Origin: Marisa cornuarietis
Taxonomy: Eukaryota; Mollusca; Gastropoda; Architaenioglossa; Ampullariidae
Length of the DNA: 64,000 bases
Assembly (NCBI GenBank): GCA_004794655.1
Contig: SMMW01000046.1
Span: 8,543,501-8,607,500 of the forward strand
Direction: 5' to 3'
Shown here: piece by piece, positions 11,936-24,504 of the stretch
Position numbering within the stretch: position 1 is the first letter of the stretch
Layout: every line of letters starts with the position of its first letter
Notes under the pieces: model-generated
Told to the model about the DNA's origin: nothing
The model's input: only the letters and a program-made list of their open reading frames with translations
Databases searched by the model: none
Position numbers and translations under genes: made by a program

Positions 11936-13504
11936 CCTGACTAACAAGAGCAAATGGCGTTGAAGAGAAAGAGTGGGAAATATTAACCGAGGGTGACAAC
12001 CACGTCACAGCTGAAAATCCTGAAATCAAAAGCAAAGCAACTACCGTGCGTGCGTATGCATTTAAGTTGGAAAGAGTGTCTATGAAGCATGCGTTTATCA
12101 CACACGACAAAACATGTCTCTATAAGGTTACCCAGCGAGTCAAAAGATACTCTTACACCCCGGGCCTCCACATTCAGACGTCAGCAAGTCATCACGAGGG
12201 TCAATCTATCCAGTTTCTTCTGCAACAAACAAAACAAGAATAGAGCAGCTGGGACTTTCATGGAGAGCCTGTAGGATGGGACAGTGAACGTGGCACTAGT
12301 CGCTTCGATACCCGTGGGACATCGTATTTCCCCTGGTGACATGGAGACATGAAAATGAAGGCAGTGAGAAAGGGAGAGAGAGAAGATGGCACAGCATTCC
12401 CCAAAAAGAGCTGCCCCCGAGATAAGAGGGGTGTTTGACACCTTCTTCCCAAAAGCTACAAGGTTCCCCCGGACTACCTTGATCACAAGAAAGTGCTTTA
12501 GTAGGCATACTTCCTTACTTTACACTCGTCAGTTAATGACAAAAGCACCGGAACTGGTGTGAGTTCAGGTCAAAAGGGGACTTTCCATCCAAAACACGTT
12601 GCCTACACACACTCATCAACATAGAAACCACACAGGAATAGATTCATCTAAAGATGTTCATCACAACACATCTCTTCAACAATTCCAAACATTTTTATAT
12701 TGGTTTTCTGCAAGATATTGACTAAAATAAAAAGAATTGAGAAGGTGGGAAAAATCTGTATCATAACTATTTATGTTGCTCATTAACTCGTTAACTTTCT
12801 GATTTTTAAGTATAAGAACATTTGTAGTATACATATTTCTTTTTTATCAGTGGTATTCTTTTTCTTTAATTCGTCAACATTCTTCGAAAAAGATAAAACA
12901 ATGTTTCCACTTTGTGTGTCAAAATATTGCACGAAACTGATGCATGTTTAGCAACAGACTTGCAACAAAAAACTAAAAAGAGTTAAAAATTAAAATTAAA
13001 AAGTTACCTGTATTATTGTTAATAAACACATTTCAAATCGTCTAAGAGAAACTTCTTTACTTTTTGATAGCTGGTTAATTTCCACCATTGCATTTGTATT
13101 TTTCTACAACTGACTGCTGATAATGACTTTTTTACCATTTAAAATATAACAATATAAAAAGTTTGATATGTATTTATCGGTGTAAAAACTTATTTCTTCT
13201 TCATTTAGCTGAATATTCAGCAAAAGAACATTGTGTTCTGGTCAGTTTTCTTTTACCGAGGATTGCATCTTTTTTCTATGAATTCAGCTCATGCAGGCGA
13301 CGCTACTTTTAGAAATACAATCATTTCGTCACTTCCTGTTTTATCGACAAATCCAAGTGTGATTAAGAGAAAAACATTAATAAAATATTTATTGTACCCC
13401 TTCATCATAAAATGTCACCGGGATATGTTTTTGTGATACTTTATGCTCTATTTTCAGCGATTTTTGCTGAGCAGTCGTTTTCCCTTTCAAGGATGTTATG
13501 TATC

Positions 13505-13577
13505 GACCCTGTGGCCTAATAGTAAAGACATCTAACTTCGGATAAGAATAGTGCGTTCGAATCTCGTTAGGATCATT
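13505..13577 (+). pseudogene. tRNA-Arg-like relic (copy B)
   Basis: This is the counterpart of the relic at 311. It keeps an intact-looking TTCGAATC T-loop, but the anticodon stem reads ATCTAACTTCGGATAAG and the acceptor stem is mismatched. A T6 run follows at about 13586. Damage differs from copy A, so neither is under constraint. Confidence 0.65.
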
Positions 13578-14087
13578 ACAGATGCTTTTTTATGATAGTA
13601 TTTGAAAAACTTAAACATAGCAATTTTTTTCGCACAGTTCAGGTGCGAACATTTTCCCATACAAAAAGATCTTCATTCGGAATAAATAAGTCAAAACTGC
13701 GTTTCAAGCACTTTGATAAAACCCTTTTTTTTGGTTTACACATCTACCAGAACCAATCTGGAATCGTAGCTATGAAGCGAGGGTAAACCGTTCAACTGAA
13801 GCAACATGGGAAACTCAATTAAAACTGTCCTCCTTCCGAAGTCATAAAGTGTTGTTCAGCCACCTCAGATTTTGTTTTACCCCTGGACCCGTATTTATAA
13901 AGCAGTGGCAAAGATACCCTGGGGTAAAGAAACATGAAGTAATTTCCGCGTGGTCTGGGCATCACATTGCAACTACAAAAACAAGTTGTTGTTCCTCAAG
14001 TCTCTGCCTGGTGGAGGGGACGTATTCTCGCTTCATAGCTAAAGGCCCTAGTGTCATTGACTCTAATATCATATTTTCTATGCAGAT

Positions 14088-14106
14088 TATATATATATAT
14101 ATATAT

Positions 14107-14176
<70 letters not shown>
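14088..14176. repeat. (AT)n(TG)n microsatellite
   Basis: An AT run of about 20 bp is followed by about 68 bp of TG. It occupies the place of the TG tract at 1132 in copy A. Confidence 0.95.
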
Positions 14177-14178
<2 letters not shown>

Positions 14179-15098
14179 CATTAGGTTCAGAGCGAAATAA
14201 CGCCATAATCTAAGGTCAGACTTATCGCTTTGCGGGATACCATTTAATGGGAGATCATATCGGAGACTCATAAAAGGAAAGAATGCATATTATTCTGCAG
14301 TAATCACATCATTTCAAATGACACCCGCTGTTTTGTAGCATTAACCGACTTGACGTTTTGGGGCTAGTGAGTAGTTTTTAGTTCACATTCTGATGGTGGG
14401 AACAAAATTATTTTCTAAGAGCTAAGAAAAGCTAAGTGAAACTTAACAGTTCCTTAACTCTGCTCCAATGCCTTCCTGCCGATCTCGAGATACAAACATC
14501 ACCGGGCACAAAAATCCTAAAATTGTGTCACACACATACGCCTACTGAAGACATGATCTAAACTCTCCCACTGGCTAAGACCTCGGCAGTGTAAACGTAT
14601 TCATGTACAATGCTGACGACTGTTCTTGACCTTGACCTATACATGGTGATGTTTGCTCATCTCGAGAACAGAAGTTGGGTACTTTCCCTGAATTGGAGAA
14701 GTAACGCTGAGCTTTACCCACTCATTATAAACAAATATGCACCCCACTAAGCCTTCAACCCCGATGGAATCTGCGTCTTCCCTTCGTCCCTTAAGTGGAC
14801 AGTGGAGGAATGGCGAGAACTGCCTTCGAGAAAATTGATGATCAAAATAAAACCTGCTTAAGATTATATTGTCCTTGGGCAGGGAAATGCTATTTTGTTC
14901 AGAATGTTATCGGGTACAAAAATTAAGGGTAAGGGTAGTGCCTGGTAAGGTGAGCCTCGCATTTTATGCCGGTCAATATTACTATAATCGATGAAGCTAT
15001 TTGCGTGAATCAGAGATCGCGTACCTGTGACTTGTAACTACTAGTATTCTAATAATCCAGTTGTCAAGCGGTATGATTTAGTGACATATATATGTGAG

Positions 15099-15108
15099 GG
15101 ATATATCT
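15099..15108 (+). promoter_or_regulatory. TATA-like core promoter of protease gene 2
   Basis: GGATATATCTGAGCTGTAA aligns with the copy A core promoter at 2062-2080 and stands about 55 bases before the ATG at 15160. Confidence 0.45.
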
Positions 15109-15159
15109 GAGCTGTAAGGAAGTACTCATCTCCTGACGACTTTGGTGAACACGTACATC

Positions 15160-18100
15160 ATGAGAGGACAAGTGTTCTGCCTCACAACTGTCACACTAGT
15201 CTTTCTTGGTAAGATGAATTTACTTTCCTTTTTTCTGTGCGGATGCAGTAAATGCGTATGCAAGTTTAGTTATCGTCATACGCATGCGTATTTATGTGTA
15301 AGCATGTATGTATGTGTTTTGATTTTTGTAGTTATAGTATCACTAGCTGTAAGAAATATTATATACATACACAGGAACAAATCCTCCAATATTTGTATAA
15401 CAAGTAATTTCTCCCCAGTTGTCGCTTTTTGTACACCCGTTAAAATAACTAGGTTATATCCTATACATTATTTTTTTCCAAAGTCGTTCACTTCAGAATC
15501 TTTCAACATCGGTCAATGACCCTACGTAATGTTTTCAAGACTTGGACCAGCGGAATATGTCTGTCTTCAACAGCTCGTGTCCGGGAAGGGCGGGGTGATG
15601 GTGCAGTGCATTTCAATTATCATGCATTGTATTATTTTGTGAAAACTGTTCACTTAATCGCATCATTTACAAAATTATCTGGCACTGTTATGGCGTGAAT
15701 GTAGATAATCGTTCCGAGCAAAGTAAGCCATGGAACAGAGGTCTTTATTCTGCTACTATTTTGTCATTATATTACTATTATTTATGTCAAAGCTGTTTGA
15801 ATAATCGCATCACTTATAAAGATATCTTGGACAGTAATGAAAGCAATGAAGTTCATTGCCCGGGTTAAAATATGTGTAATTGTGTTCCCTCGTGGAGATT
15901 AGTCAGTGTTGCAAAGATTAAAAGTAAGACAATTGATGGCAATTTTACGAATCTAATTTCAGTGGAATGCTGACTTGTATATTTAAACTCTCGGCCCGAA
16001 GACTTTTGACGACAGGTCTGGTGCTGATTGCTGCGAAGAGAAATGTGGGGGTTCACAGTGACAATAGTCTTTCTTGGTGAGATGCTCTTTCATTCTGTTA
16101 GTCAGTCAGCTTAGTGCCTCTTCTGTGACTTTACCTGTCGCTGGACCTGTGAGTGCATATGTGTCTGTTACTGTGTGCATGTTTATGTGTGTTGGTATAT
16201 CTAGAGCAAGTGTGTAGTCTTGATACCGCAAATATTTCGTTTCTAGTTCTCGCCACCCATGGGGTGAGGGCTGCTCGGCGTGTTGACGCCAATGTCCATC
16301 TTCAAACCGCTCTGTATAAGCGGCAGCTTCAGATGGCGGATATGACGTCAGAGGGGTCCTCGCGGCATCGCAGAGAAGTAACCCCGCTTTCGGTGGTGGA
16401 ACTTGACGAGGTGATGTCCTTAGGTCCCAACTCAGCCCTGGAGGTCACGAGGTCAGCAACCACAGTCCAGGGCACAAAACTGCTGCGTCTGCAAGAGACC
16501 TTCAAAGGTAACTTATACTAGTTTTCAATTTAACCCTGAGTAAGTCCTATAATTCTTAAAAGAATTTACCATTGTTTTCTATGCTTTTTAAAAATTATTA
16601 TTATTTTACTTATTATTCTGTTGCTTGGGTTATTTCTTCGATTTCGACGTCTTAAAGAAAATGGCTTGTTTACTGACAAGTTGGGCTTTAAAGCCTTAAA
16701 TTATTAATCTTCCCGATCAAACTTATTTTCCCTCAAAAATTCTGGTTCCAAAAGAATTGTTTACTTACACTTCTGTCTATAACACAGTTCTAGAACGGTT
16801 TATAAATGCTGCCATGTTTTCTATATATGCGCAAAGATGTCAGAATATACTCACAGCTTTGTTAAAGTTGTAGAAGGAATACAAAGCATCAATATCATTA
16901 CACGCAAGAAAAAAATAGCACAAACTGGAGCTTTAGACATGTATCCACACTTCTTCTTAAGCAACTAAAAGCTAAGTGACTGGCATGTTCAGTAAGATTA
17001 ACTCAAGCCACGTGACTGAACATGACTGTTTAAGACGGTCCCTATTGTGTTTAATGAGGACAGGATTTACAGCCGCGATGTGAATAGCTTCCTTTACCCC
17101 TCTTTGAAACCACTGGGCCTTGCGGTCCAAGATGGTGATGTCATGCGGGGGTAGAGACATCTCCGCTGCTTTGCTAATCCTCCTCCACGTGCGAGGACTC
17201 CCTTCCATGTTAGTCATCAATAAAATGACATTTTGGAAACGGGGATCGTGCACCACAATTTTAAACTAAACTACAGTGACAAAGATCGGAGTGAAGTTCA
17301 GTATATTTAGATACTTATATACTGGACTGACAGAAAATTCATTCTCTTACAGTGACATGCAGTTTAACCTGCAGGGCTTAAACTTTATCAAAGCAGCATC
17401 TGTGTCGCTAATGGCACCACTTAGGACTAAACAAATGAATGGCCTCTTCCTCGATAACCTAAGCTTTTGTTTTATTTAGTGGTTAATTATAACCTATTTG
17501 TATGTGATGATGACCAGTTGGATAGATTTGTAACATGTGTAAAAGTTATTTAGAGAAAGTGGTTAACGCACAACGGAAGAATGCCTGAACAGAACGGTAA
17601 TTGTTTTCAAACGAAAAATATAAATTTGGCCACAAGTATCGGTGTACTCGCTGTCGGAATGACTTTCAGGAGCGAGAAATATTCCTATACCGAGGTTCAA
17701 CTTTCTCTTCAATTTAAAAGAAACAAAGTTAAATGGCAACCATGGCCTAAACAGTCAATCAGTTTTTTTTTAATTTTCAACATTTTGGTCAGATATGATT
17801 TAAAACGTTTAGATATATATATATATAAATATATCATTTACGCCCAATTTACCATTTGATTTGCTTTTCGCTTTACCTTTTTCCTTATGATTTGTTTTCT
17901 CGACAGGGATACCTGTTGACGATGCTGTCCTGACGGTGGAAACAGACAGCACAGGGCAGCACGTGCAAGATGCCAGTGGTGCTGTGTATCAGGATATAGA
18001 GGAAGACACAGACGGCACTGCGTACATCGACCGCGAGACCGCAGAAGACAACTGCATCAATTATAACAATCATAACCTCTATAGAAAGGACATCCACAAT

Positions 18101-20012
18101 ATCACGGTAATTTATATACATACACGTACGGAGAGAAGCAACAAAAAAAAAAACAACAACGAAAGAAATATTAAGTGTTTAAGAGACTTTAAGGTTCCAC
18201 TCACAATTGCGATTTAAAATTTGCATAAACATTAAACCGAGAGCTGTCTCTCGATCGAGAGAGAGTTTGAAATTCATTAAATTTTTTATTATCCTCAACA
18301 TCAAAGTAGAATATTCATAGATACTACATACACATAACGCAATTATATATAAAATAATATCGCATTATTTATAGATATATATTGAGAGAGAGAGTTATAC
18401 AATTCATTCTTTTTTTTTACTATTACTGTCGTCGATATTTTCATCATCAAAGAAAAAAGAAAATTCAATTATGACCATAATCATCGGTTCCTTGATAATT
18501 ATCAGCATGCAAAAGAAGACAGAGAGAATTAAGAACAATGTATAAAATGCTCTTAACCCTTTTTAAGTAGGACAACACGCTTTCAATTTTCAGAGTGTGT
18601 CCAAAATATTCTTGAACGATGAGAACCGTGCATACCTTGGATATCTGGTGCAGTACCTTGTCCTCGTGTACTGCGACGAGCACCGGCCCACGTGCATCGT
18701 CAACGCGCGTGATGGACAAATCATCGACAGTAGTGAGGCCGAGGAGTCGTGCCGCCAATTTAATGCCAAAGGCACGGGAGGGAATCGCAAGACCGGAAAA
18801 GTCCACTACGGGCAGCTACAGAACTGCTTGGAAGTCACTCGGATAAACGGCACGTGCTACGCAGAAAATAAATACGTTAAGGTCATTAACAACAACGGGT
18901 CTTGCGAATTGGGGAAAGACGGTGAAGCTGCTTCCTACAACTGTGAGGAAGCCACGGATGGGTTCAACGGGGCGTACTCGCCCATTCTGGATGCTCTGTT
19001 TCACGGTACAGTGGTAGCCAGGATGTTTGAGGACTGGTACAACTCCACCCCGTTGAATGATAGAGTCAGAATACGGGCACATTATGGACAAGACATAGCC
19101 AACGCCTTTTGGAATGGTGGAGGCGTATTGTTAGGTGACGGTGATCAGAAGGAGTATCCTCTTGTAAGTCTGGATATTTTAGGACACGAGATCGGACACG
19201 GTGTCACGGAGCAGTCGTCAGGGCTTATATACGCTAACCAATGGGGAGCCATCAATGAGGCGTTCTCAGACATGATGGGAGAAGCAAGCGAAGCTTATCG
19301 GTCGCAGGCGGACTGGGTTATGGGCTGGGAACTCACAAAAGATGCAAGACCTGGCATTCGCTTCTATGCCAATCCCTCTTCTGATGGCAATTCTATCTCC
19401 CATGTTGACAACTTCACCAACGATCTAGACGTTCACTATGGCAGCGGTGTGTACAACCGTGTTTTCTATCTTCTTGTCCACGATTACGAGCTGCCCATCA
19501 AAGAAATCTTCCGCGTCTTTCTGCACGCCAACCAAATGTACTGGCATCACATGTCTGACTACAACACCGCTGCCTGTGACGTCATGAAGTCTGCCTACGA
19601 TCTGGGTCAAGATGGCGCTCTCTTCCGCCAGGCTTTCAAAGAGGTTGGGATAGAGGTCTGTGACATAGAAACCCATGTTGTAGGTCTTCGGAACGATGCG
19701 ACTTACAGTGACATTACGGTGTCCGTCGATGTGACCCCTGCTTACTTGTACGTATTCCCTCAAGAAACTGCGTCGTTGAACTACAACAGCGTAAATATCA
19801 CCGCCGAAAGCTCTATTGCAGACGTGCACATTATCCTGACCAAAGAGGGCTGGGATGTTGATTGGAACGACCAGGAAATATTAGCCGAGGACGACAATTT
19901 CGTCCAAATAAAATTTGAAACTGATGAAGCTACCTTTCCGTTCTACATCTGGTTAACAACACAGTCTGAGGTTCCTTTAACTGACGTCACGCTTTGGGCA
20001 TCTGCATTCTGA
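15160..20012 (+). CDS. Secreted vibriolysin-like M4 zinc metalloprotease, paralogue 2 (4 exons, 642 aa)
   Basis: Exons are 15160-15208, 16247-16507, 17907-18106 and 18594-20012, with the same phases as paralogue 1 and 643 codons including the stop. The signal peptide spans exons 1-2. The propeptide keeps LRLQETFKGIPV. Catalytic residues are all present: HEIGH at 368-372, Glu392 in GAINEAFSDMMGE, and His451 in DVHYGSG. Differences from paralogue 1 cluster before the active site (HYGQDIANAFWNGG), after it (MGWELTKDARPG) and in the C-terminal domain (YVFPQETASLNYNS). No stop or frameshift is seen, so both copies look functional and may differ in substrate preference. An alternative first exon is proposed at 16043-16076. 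Immediate neighbours are the upstream paralogue and the gene-less copy C. Confidence 0.88.
16043..16076 (+). CDS. Candidate alternative first exon of protease gene 2
   Basis: ATG TGG GGG TTC ACA GTG ACA ATA GTC TTT CTT G is followed by GTGAGA, a usable donor. It ends in the same phase 1 and the same VFL residues as the main exon 1 (15160-15208), and would splice to exon 2 at 16247 to give a shorter signal peptide. A TATA-like stretch (GTATATTTAAAC) is about 65 bases upstream, near 15976-15987. It looks like a partial duplication of exon 1. Whether it is transcribed is not known. Confidence 0.45.
16975..17240 (-). mobile_element. Penelope-like element remnant in intron 2 (copy B)
   Basis: The minus strand reads HDITILDRKAQWFQRGVKEA and then NPVLI, close to the C-terminal GIY-YIG part of Penelope-like elements. 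The open frame here covers about 94 codons, longer than in copy A at 3470-3700. It is a relic shared by both protease copies. Confidence 0.5.
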
Positions 20013-20445
20013 CCTCAGTCACTATAAGCACCTGGAAAATAGTCATTCAGTATACTAGATCCAAATGTACCTGTTCACAGACAAGAAACACAGTGAGGAT
20101 ATATTTAACAGCCTATGTGAAACTTTTGATAACCAGTATAACTCTCTCGCACATTTGACTCATGATGTCGTCATTCTCGCTTTATTTGTTCTCTTTTAAT
20201 TGTCATCTTGGCATTATTAGTTTTTAAGTACAGTAAATTCTCAGTTAACTTCGCTGTTTGAGTCAAAACATGTAATGGCATAAATGTAGAGCTTGCTTAT
20301 AAACTTACCTTGCTGGAATCTACTATACTCTCGGATAGTGTTTTGTGCTCATTTTTCCCTCCATTTACAATATATCCGTAAAATGTTATTTCCATTCTAT
20401 CAATTAACCATTAAATAGAGCTCAGTACCAACAGCTCCAGTCTGA

Positions 20446-20446
<1 letters not shown>

Positions 20447-20529
<83 letters not shown>
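20447..20529. repeat. (TG)n microsatellite
   Basis: About 83 bp of uninterrupted TG lie some 435 bases 3' of protease gene 2. Confidence 0.95.
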
Positions 20530-20531
<2 letters not shown>

Positions 20532-20791
20532 AGCGTATGCATGCATTTAGATGGGTAAGCGTGGGTGTGTATGAAGCATGTCTTTATCGTAAACAAGACA
20601 AAATCCTTATTCTACTTGAGAAAATAAATTCTCGTTATTCTTCTCTCTCCCTCCCCACCTCTGACGATGGTTGTTGCTGTTGATTTTATCCTTGAAATGG
20701 GCCGAGCTCTGTTCAATAAAGTCACAGTGTTCTCTTCCTCTCTAACTCTTGCACCTAGAGTTTCTTAACAGCTGGCGCCCATCTTAAAGGT

Positions 20792-20904
<113 letters not shown>

Positions 20905-21469
20905 TCCATTTGTAATGCGCAGGTATCCATTCGGAAGAATGCTCATTGCGCAGCAAAAACAAAATAAATTAAAAAATAAATAAATAAATAAATAAAGTAA
21001 ATAAATAGATAAACACCAGGAAAGTAAAAAAAAAGACACAAGTGTTTCTTGGTTGTTTAAGTTTAAGGTCAACTGGCTCGCAACATTATTTCTTTATGAT
21101 CGGGTTAAGCTCGTTTTAAAATAATAATTCGCAAAATATGAGTACATAATGATCCTTAATTTTAAAGATATAAGCATTCAAACATCGGCATTCTCACCTG
21201 CAACTAGGAAGATTACTCTCCTATACTGAAGAGTTCTCTCACGTGATCGAAGTATTTGTAACAAATTTGTAACAGAATTTGCATGTCTTCGAGTGAAATA
21301 AAGAAACATCACTCAGGTTGTCGTCTTCAAGAAACGATTTTGTTCGCCCCAAAATATGAAACAGCTGAATTTGGAATACAGCCCTACAGATTGGAACTTT
21401 ATTTAGAAGCTTCGAATGAAGTTAAAAAATAATTAAATGGTCCAAACTGAATTCATTCAACAGACTTGT

Positions 21470-22900
21470 AAGTCAATCAGATCAAAATTTAATGCGCAAC
21501 AATAGTTACAACTGACTGTTGATAAGGATTTTTTTACAATTAAAAATATTATGATAGTTTGAAACATGTTTGTTGATGTAACAACTTATATCTCCCTCAT
21601 TTAGCTGCGTGTAAAATTTTCTATTTACTTACTGATACTCGCACGTGTTCCCGTTTAAGCTCCTTATAAGTTTCTCACCCTCAATTCTTTTTTTTTCCTT
21701 TTTTTTTTAGCTGTTTCGATCATGCACATCAATGGTGCCCTCACACTGTCAGTTGTTTTGAGCATTATGCTAGATAAAGATACGACTGATGATGTGTTTG
21801 TGACTGTCACACGATGTTACTTGCAGACCAGATCCGGTGTAGAAACCGTCGATGTTGCACATCTGGTGCTTGATCTACCAGCAGTCGTAGTTGGTTTTAA
21901 CATCTCGTGCTTTTGTACAGTAAGCACTGCTGTAGGAATAAGATTTCTTCGGTTTACTGAAAGTCCAAGACTTGTACTGTATAAGTGACTGGATAACAAC
22001 CTATTTTGAAATGTTTTGAGCAAATTCATGAGTAGGGTGTGGAACCAAGTTCGCATGGCACGTTTGAACAAAGTGAATCCACTGGCGTTTGCTGCCATCA
22101 TCTTTAGGATTTCCTTCATGAGTACAAACTAACTCCCTCTGAGTGTCGAAGAGAACATTCAGAAACAGCACAATGTGTCCTGGTCAGTTTTCTTTTACCG
22201 AGGATTGCATCTTTTCTCTTCGACTTATGCTAGTGCATACGGGGCTATCTTCTCGACAAATCCAGTTGTGCTTAAGAGAAAAATATTAACATAAAATCTT
22301 TCATGCCTCTTTGTCATAAAATACCACCGGAACATGTTTTTTTGATACTTTGTGCTTTATTTCCAGCGATTTTCGCTGAGCACTCCTGTTGTCCTTTAAG
22401 TAAACAGTTATTGCAGAGGATAATGTAATGACGGGCAAGTCATTCATTTTACCCCAAAGTGTGCCAGCAGCAAACATGGAAGAAATGAACACACCTCTTT
22501 ACCTCTCAATCGCCTTTTCTTCCGAAACCTCTAGGAACTGTTGTTATGAAGCGAGAATAAGTCTCTGCCCAGGGGCAACATGGGAAACCTGAGGACAAGC
22601 GTCTTGTTTCCGAAGTTATCAAGCGGTGTCTACACTCACCAAGTGTTCTTTTACCCCAGGTACCGTAGTTTTAAAGCTGTGGCTAAGATTTCCTAGTGTA
22701 AGAAAACATGGTGGTGACCGCGGAATCTACACATCGCTTTATAACTTCGGAAACAAGACACTTGTCCTTGAGTTTCTCATTCTGCCCTGGGGAAGCGACT
22801 TACTCTCGCTTCATACTTAGATCAGTCTGCTTTCCTTCGGAGTTAGTTCAGACTTGTTCTCGCTATTTCAACTACACAACAACAAAAAAGAGCAAATTTC

Positions 22901-22939
<39 letters not shown>

Positions 22940-23120
22940 CCCTTGTAACGCCTGGGACCCCCTTCCTTCTTTCCTCCCTCCCCCGCCGGTCTCCCGCCCC
23001 TTCGTTACTCTCCTTTACGTCCCCTTTACTATTACTCAAATATTCGTTTTTATCTACTCCATTACTGACATTTTCAAACCGCCATGATATAGCCTTAATT
23101 GCTGACACGGGGTAAAACTC
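21470..23120. repeat. Segmental duplication copy C, partial (no protease exons)
   Basis: 21480-21607 and 22150-22420 match copy B at 13080-13215 and 13215-13480, including TCAGTTTTCTTTTACCGAGG and GGATTGCATCTTTT. 22620-22715 matches 13850-13945. About 22940-23110 matches the flank after copy A. The match is interrupted by a stretch of about 540 bp (21608-22150) not present in copy B, holding an 88-codon open frame I do not recognise. No promoter or protease exon is present. Confidence 0.65.
22901..22938. repeat. (CA)n microsatellite
   Basis: A perfect CA run of 38 bp lies inside copy C. Confidence 0.93.
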
Positions 23121-23479
23121 AGTCAACCAACCATCCCTTAGCTGCATGGCGCCACAGTTTGGTCTTAAGAGGCGGGAACTGCACGACTGTCATTACAGTC
23201 GCCTGCACTTTACACTCCATCCCCTGGCCCTTCAAAGCAACCAGAACTCAGTCGGCGTCTACTCGGTAACATTATGTATCATTATGTCGGTCTCACCGGC
23301 GGCGAACGTGCCAATGGCGAGCTGTTGCTCATACTGTCATCAATTCATCCTGCTGCAGGAACGCGCAAACTCCCTTCTCCTCTTGTGAACGCCATTTCTG
23401 GGTGATGGTCGCCAGGTCAGTGACCTCCTCTACATCTCTTAGCACGGATAGTGTGCAGATATAATCCAACAACACCTTT

Positions 23480-23746
23480 ACACGGTGCTGGGGTCGAGGG
23501 CCCCCGGGAGTGTAGTGGTTAAAACACTCGCTTGTCACCACTGCAGTGAGCGGCTCAGGGTTCAGATCTCGTCTCGGGACACTCTCTGTATGTGACACCT
23601 GTTCGCAGGGCTGGGCGGCGGGGGTTTTCTCCGGGTACTCCGGTTTCCTCCCCCCTCCCTTTCCCCCCATAGTGCGAAATCACCGCAAGGTGGAAGCACT
23701 TTCCAACTAAATAAACAACAACAAACAAACAACACGGTGCTGGGGT
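23480..23746 (+). mobile_element. Full-length tRNA-derived SINE with 15-bp target-site duplication
   Basis: The element body is 23495-23731. The 5' part holds Pol III promoter boxes: TAGTGGTTAAAACACTCG (A box) and GGGTTCAGATCTC (B box). A conserved middle (GGTTTTCTCCGGGTACTCCG) follows, then AGTGCGAAATCACC, GGTGGAAGCACTTTCC and a CAA-rich tail. Fifteen-base direct repeats ACACGGTGCTGGGGT occur at 23480-23494 and 23732-23746. A 5'-truncated relative lies at 63583-63705. Confidence 0.88.
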
Positions 23747-24504
23747 ACCAGTGCAAACAGACACAGATTACTCATGTTGCCCTAACTGTATGTAAGTGTT
23801 TAATAAAGAAACATGATATGCATTTACATCCTCCAAATTTGATCCAATATATTAACAATTATTGTCCTCTACATTGTAAGTGCTGTACGAGAACTTTAGC
23901 AAATCTTATTTCTTTTTGTATATGTAAAGGTCGCTCTGTATTACTCGTTATTTAGGCAAATGCTAGAATTTTTGTCTGTCTTTTGCTATTAAGACAGTAT
24001 TTTGGAGGTTAGCAATATGTTAACAATATTTAAGCAGTAATTAAATTTGTCTGTTGCCTCATTTTAAGCGTCTTTCTCGTTTTAAAATATTACGTTAGAA
24101 GATAATTAGATGAACATACATTTAAAATATAAAAAAGTTCATAGAGACTTGGATGCACGCTCAGTCTAATATAATTGCTAACAATTCTTAGACTTACGAG
24201 GTATCATCATATTTACCAGGATCAATGTTCCTACCTGGACTTAAAGTTGCAAAATAAGGAGATGAACGCACTGGGACAAAGCGATAACTTCATCTGCTCA
24301 TCACACATCTGTCACGATACACGTGTCCTGGTGGCTACATCGCACCAGTGAGACCCTCATTAAAAAATAAAATGTTAAGAGTCCTGTGACCTTGATGTCA
24401 GCAGCGTTGGGGATTTTTTTTAGAGAGAGATCTTTACATAAATTTTATGAAATAATTAATGAGTTTCATATTTGTGATTGGCTGTAAGGGGCAGTCTTTT
24501 GTAG

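Larger units (their letters stand above)
12820..20450. repeat. Segmental duplication copy B (M4 protease unit)
   Basis: Copy B matches copy A in the same orientation. All four protease exons are kept at nearly identical size (49 against 52, then 261, 200 and 1419 bp). Introns 1 and 2 align with many indels. Intron 3 is only about 0.5 kb here, against about 4.5 kb in copy A. No second copy of the RTE element is present, so that insertion followed the duplication or was lost here. Confidence 0.85.

Noticed and set aside
21722..21988. 88-codon frame in copy C with a preceding pyrimidine-rich AG
   Set aside because: There is no recognisable domain, no donor or partner exon, and no equivalent in copies A or B.
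23130..23480. Minus-strand text VLLDYICTLSVLRDVEEVTD followed by LATITQKW as a possible exon
   Set aside because: It looks protein-like, but stops follow, no phase-matched splice sites were found, and I could not identify the family. It may be a gene relic.
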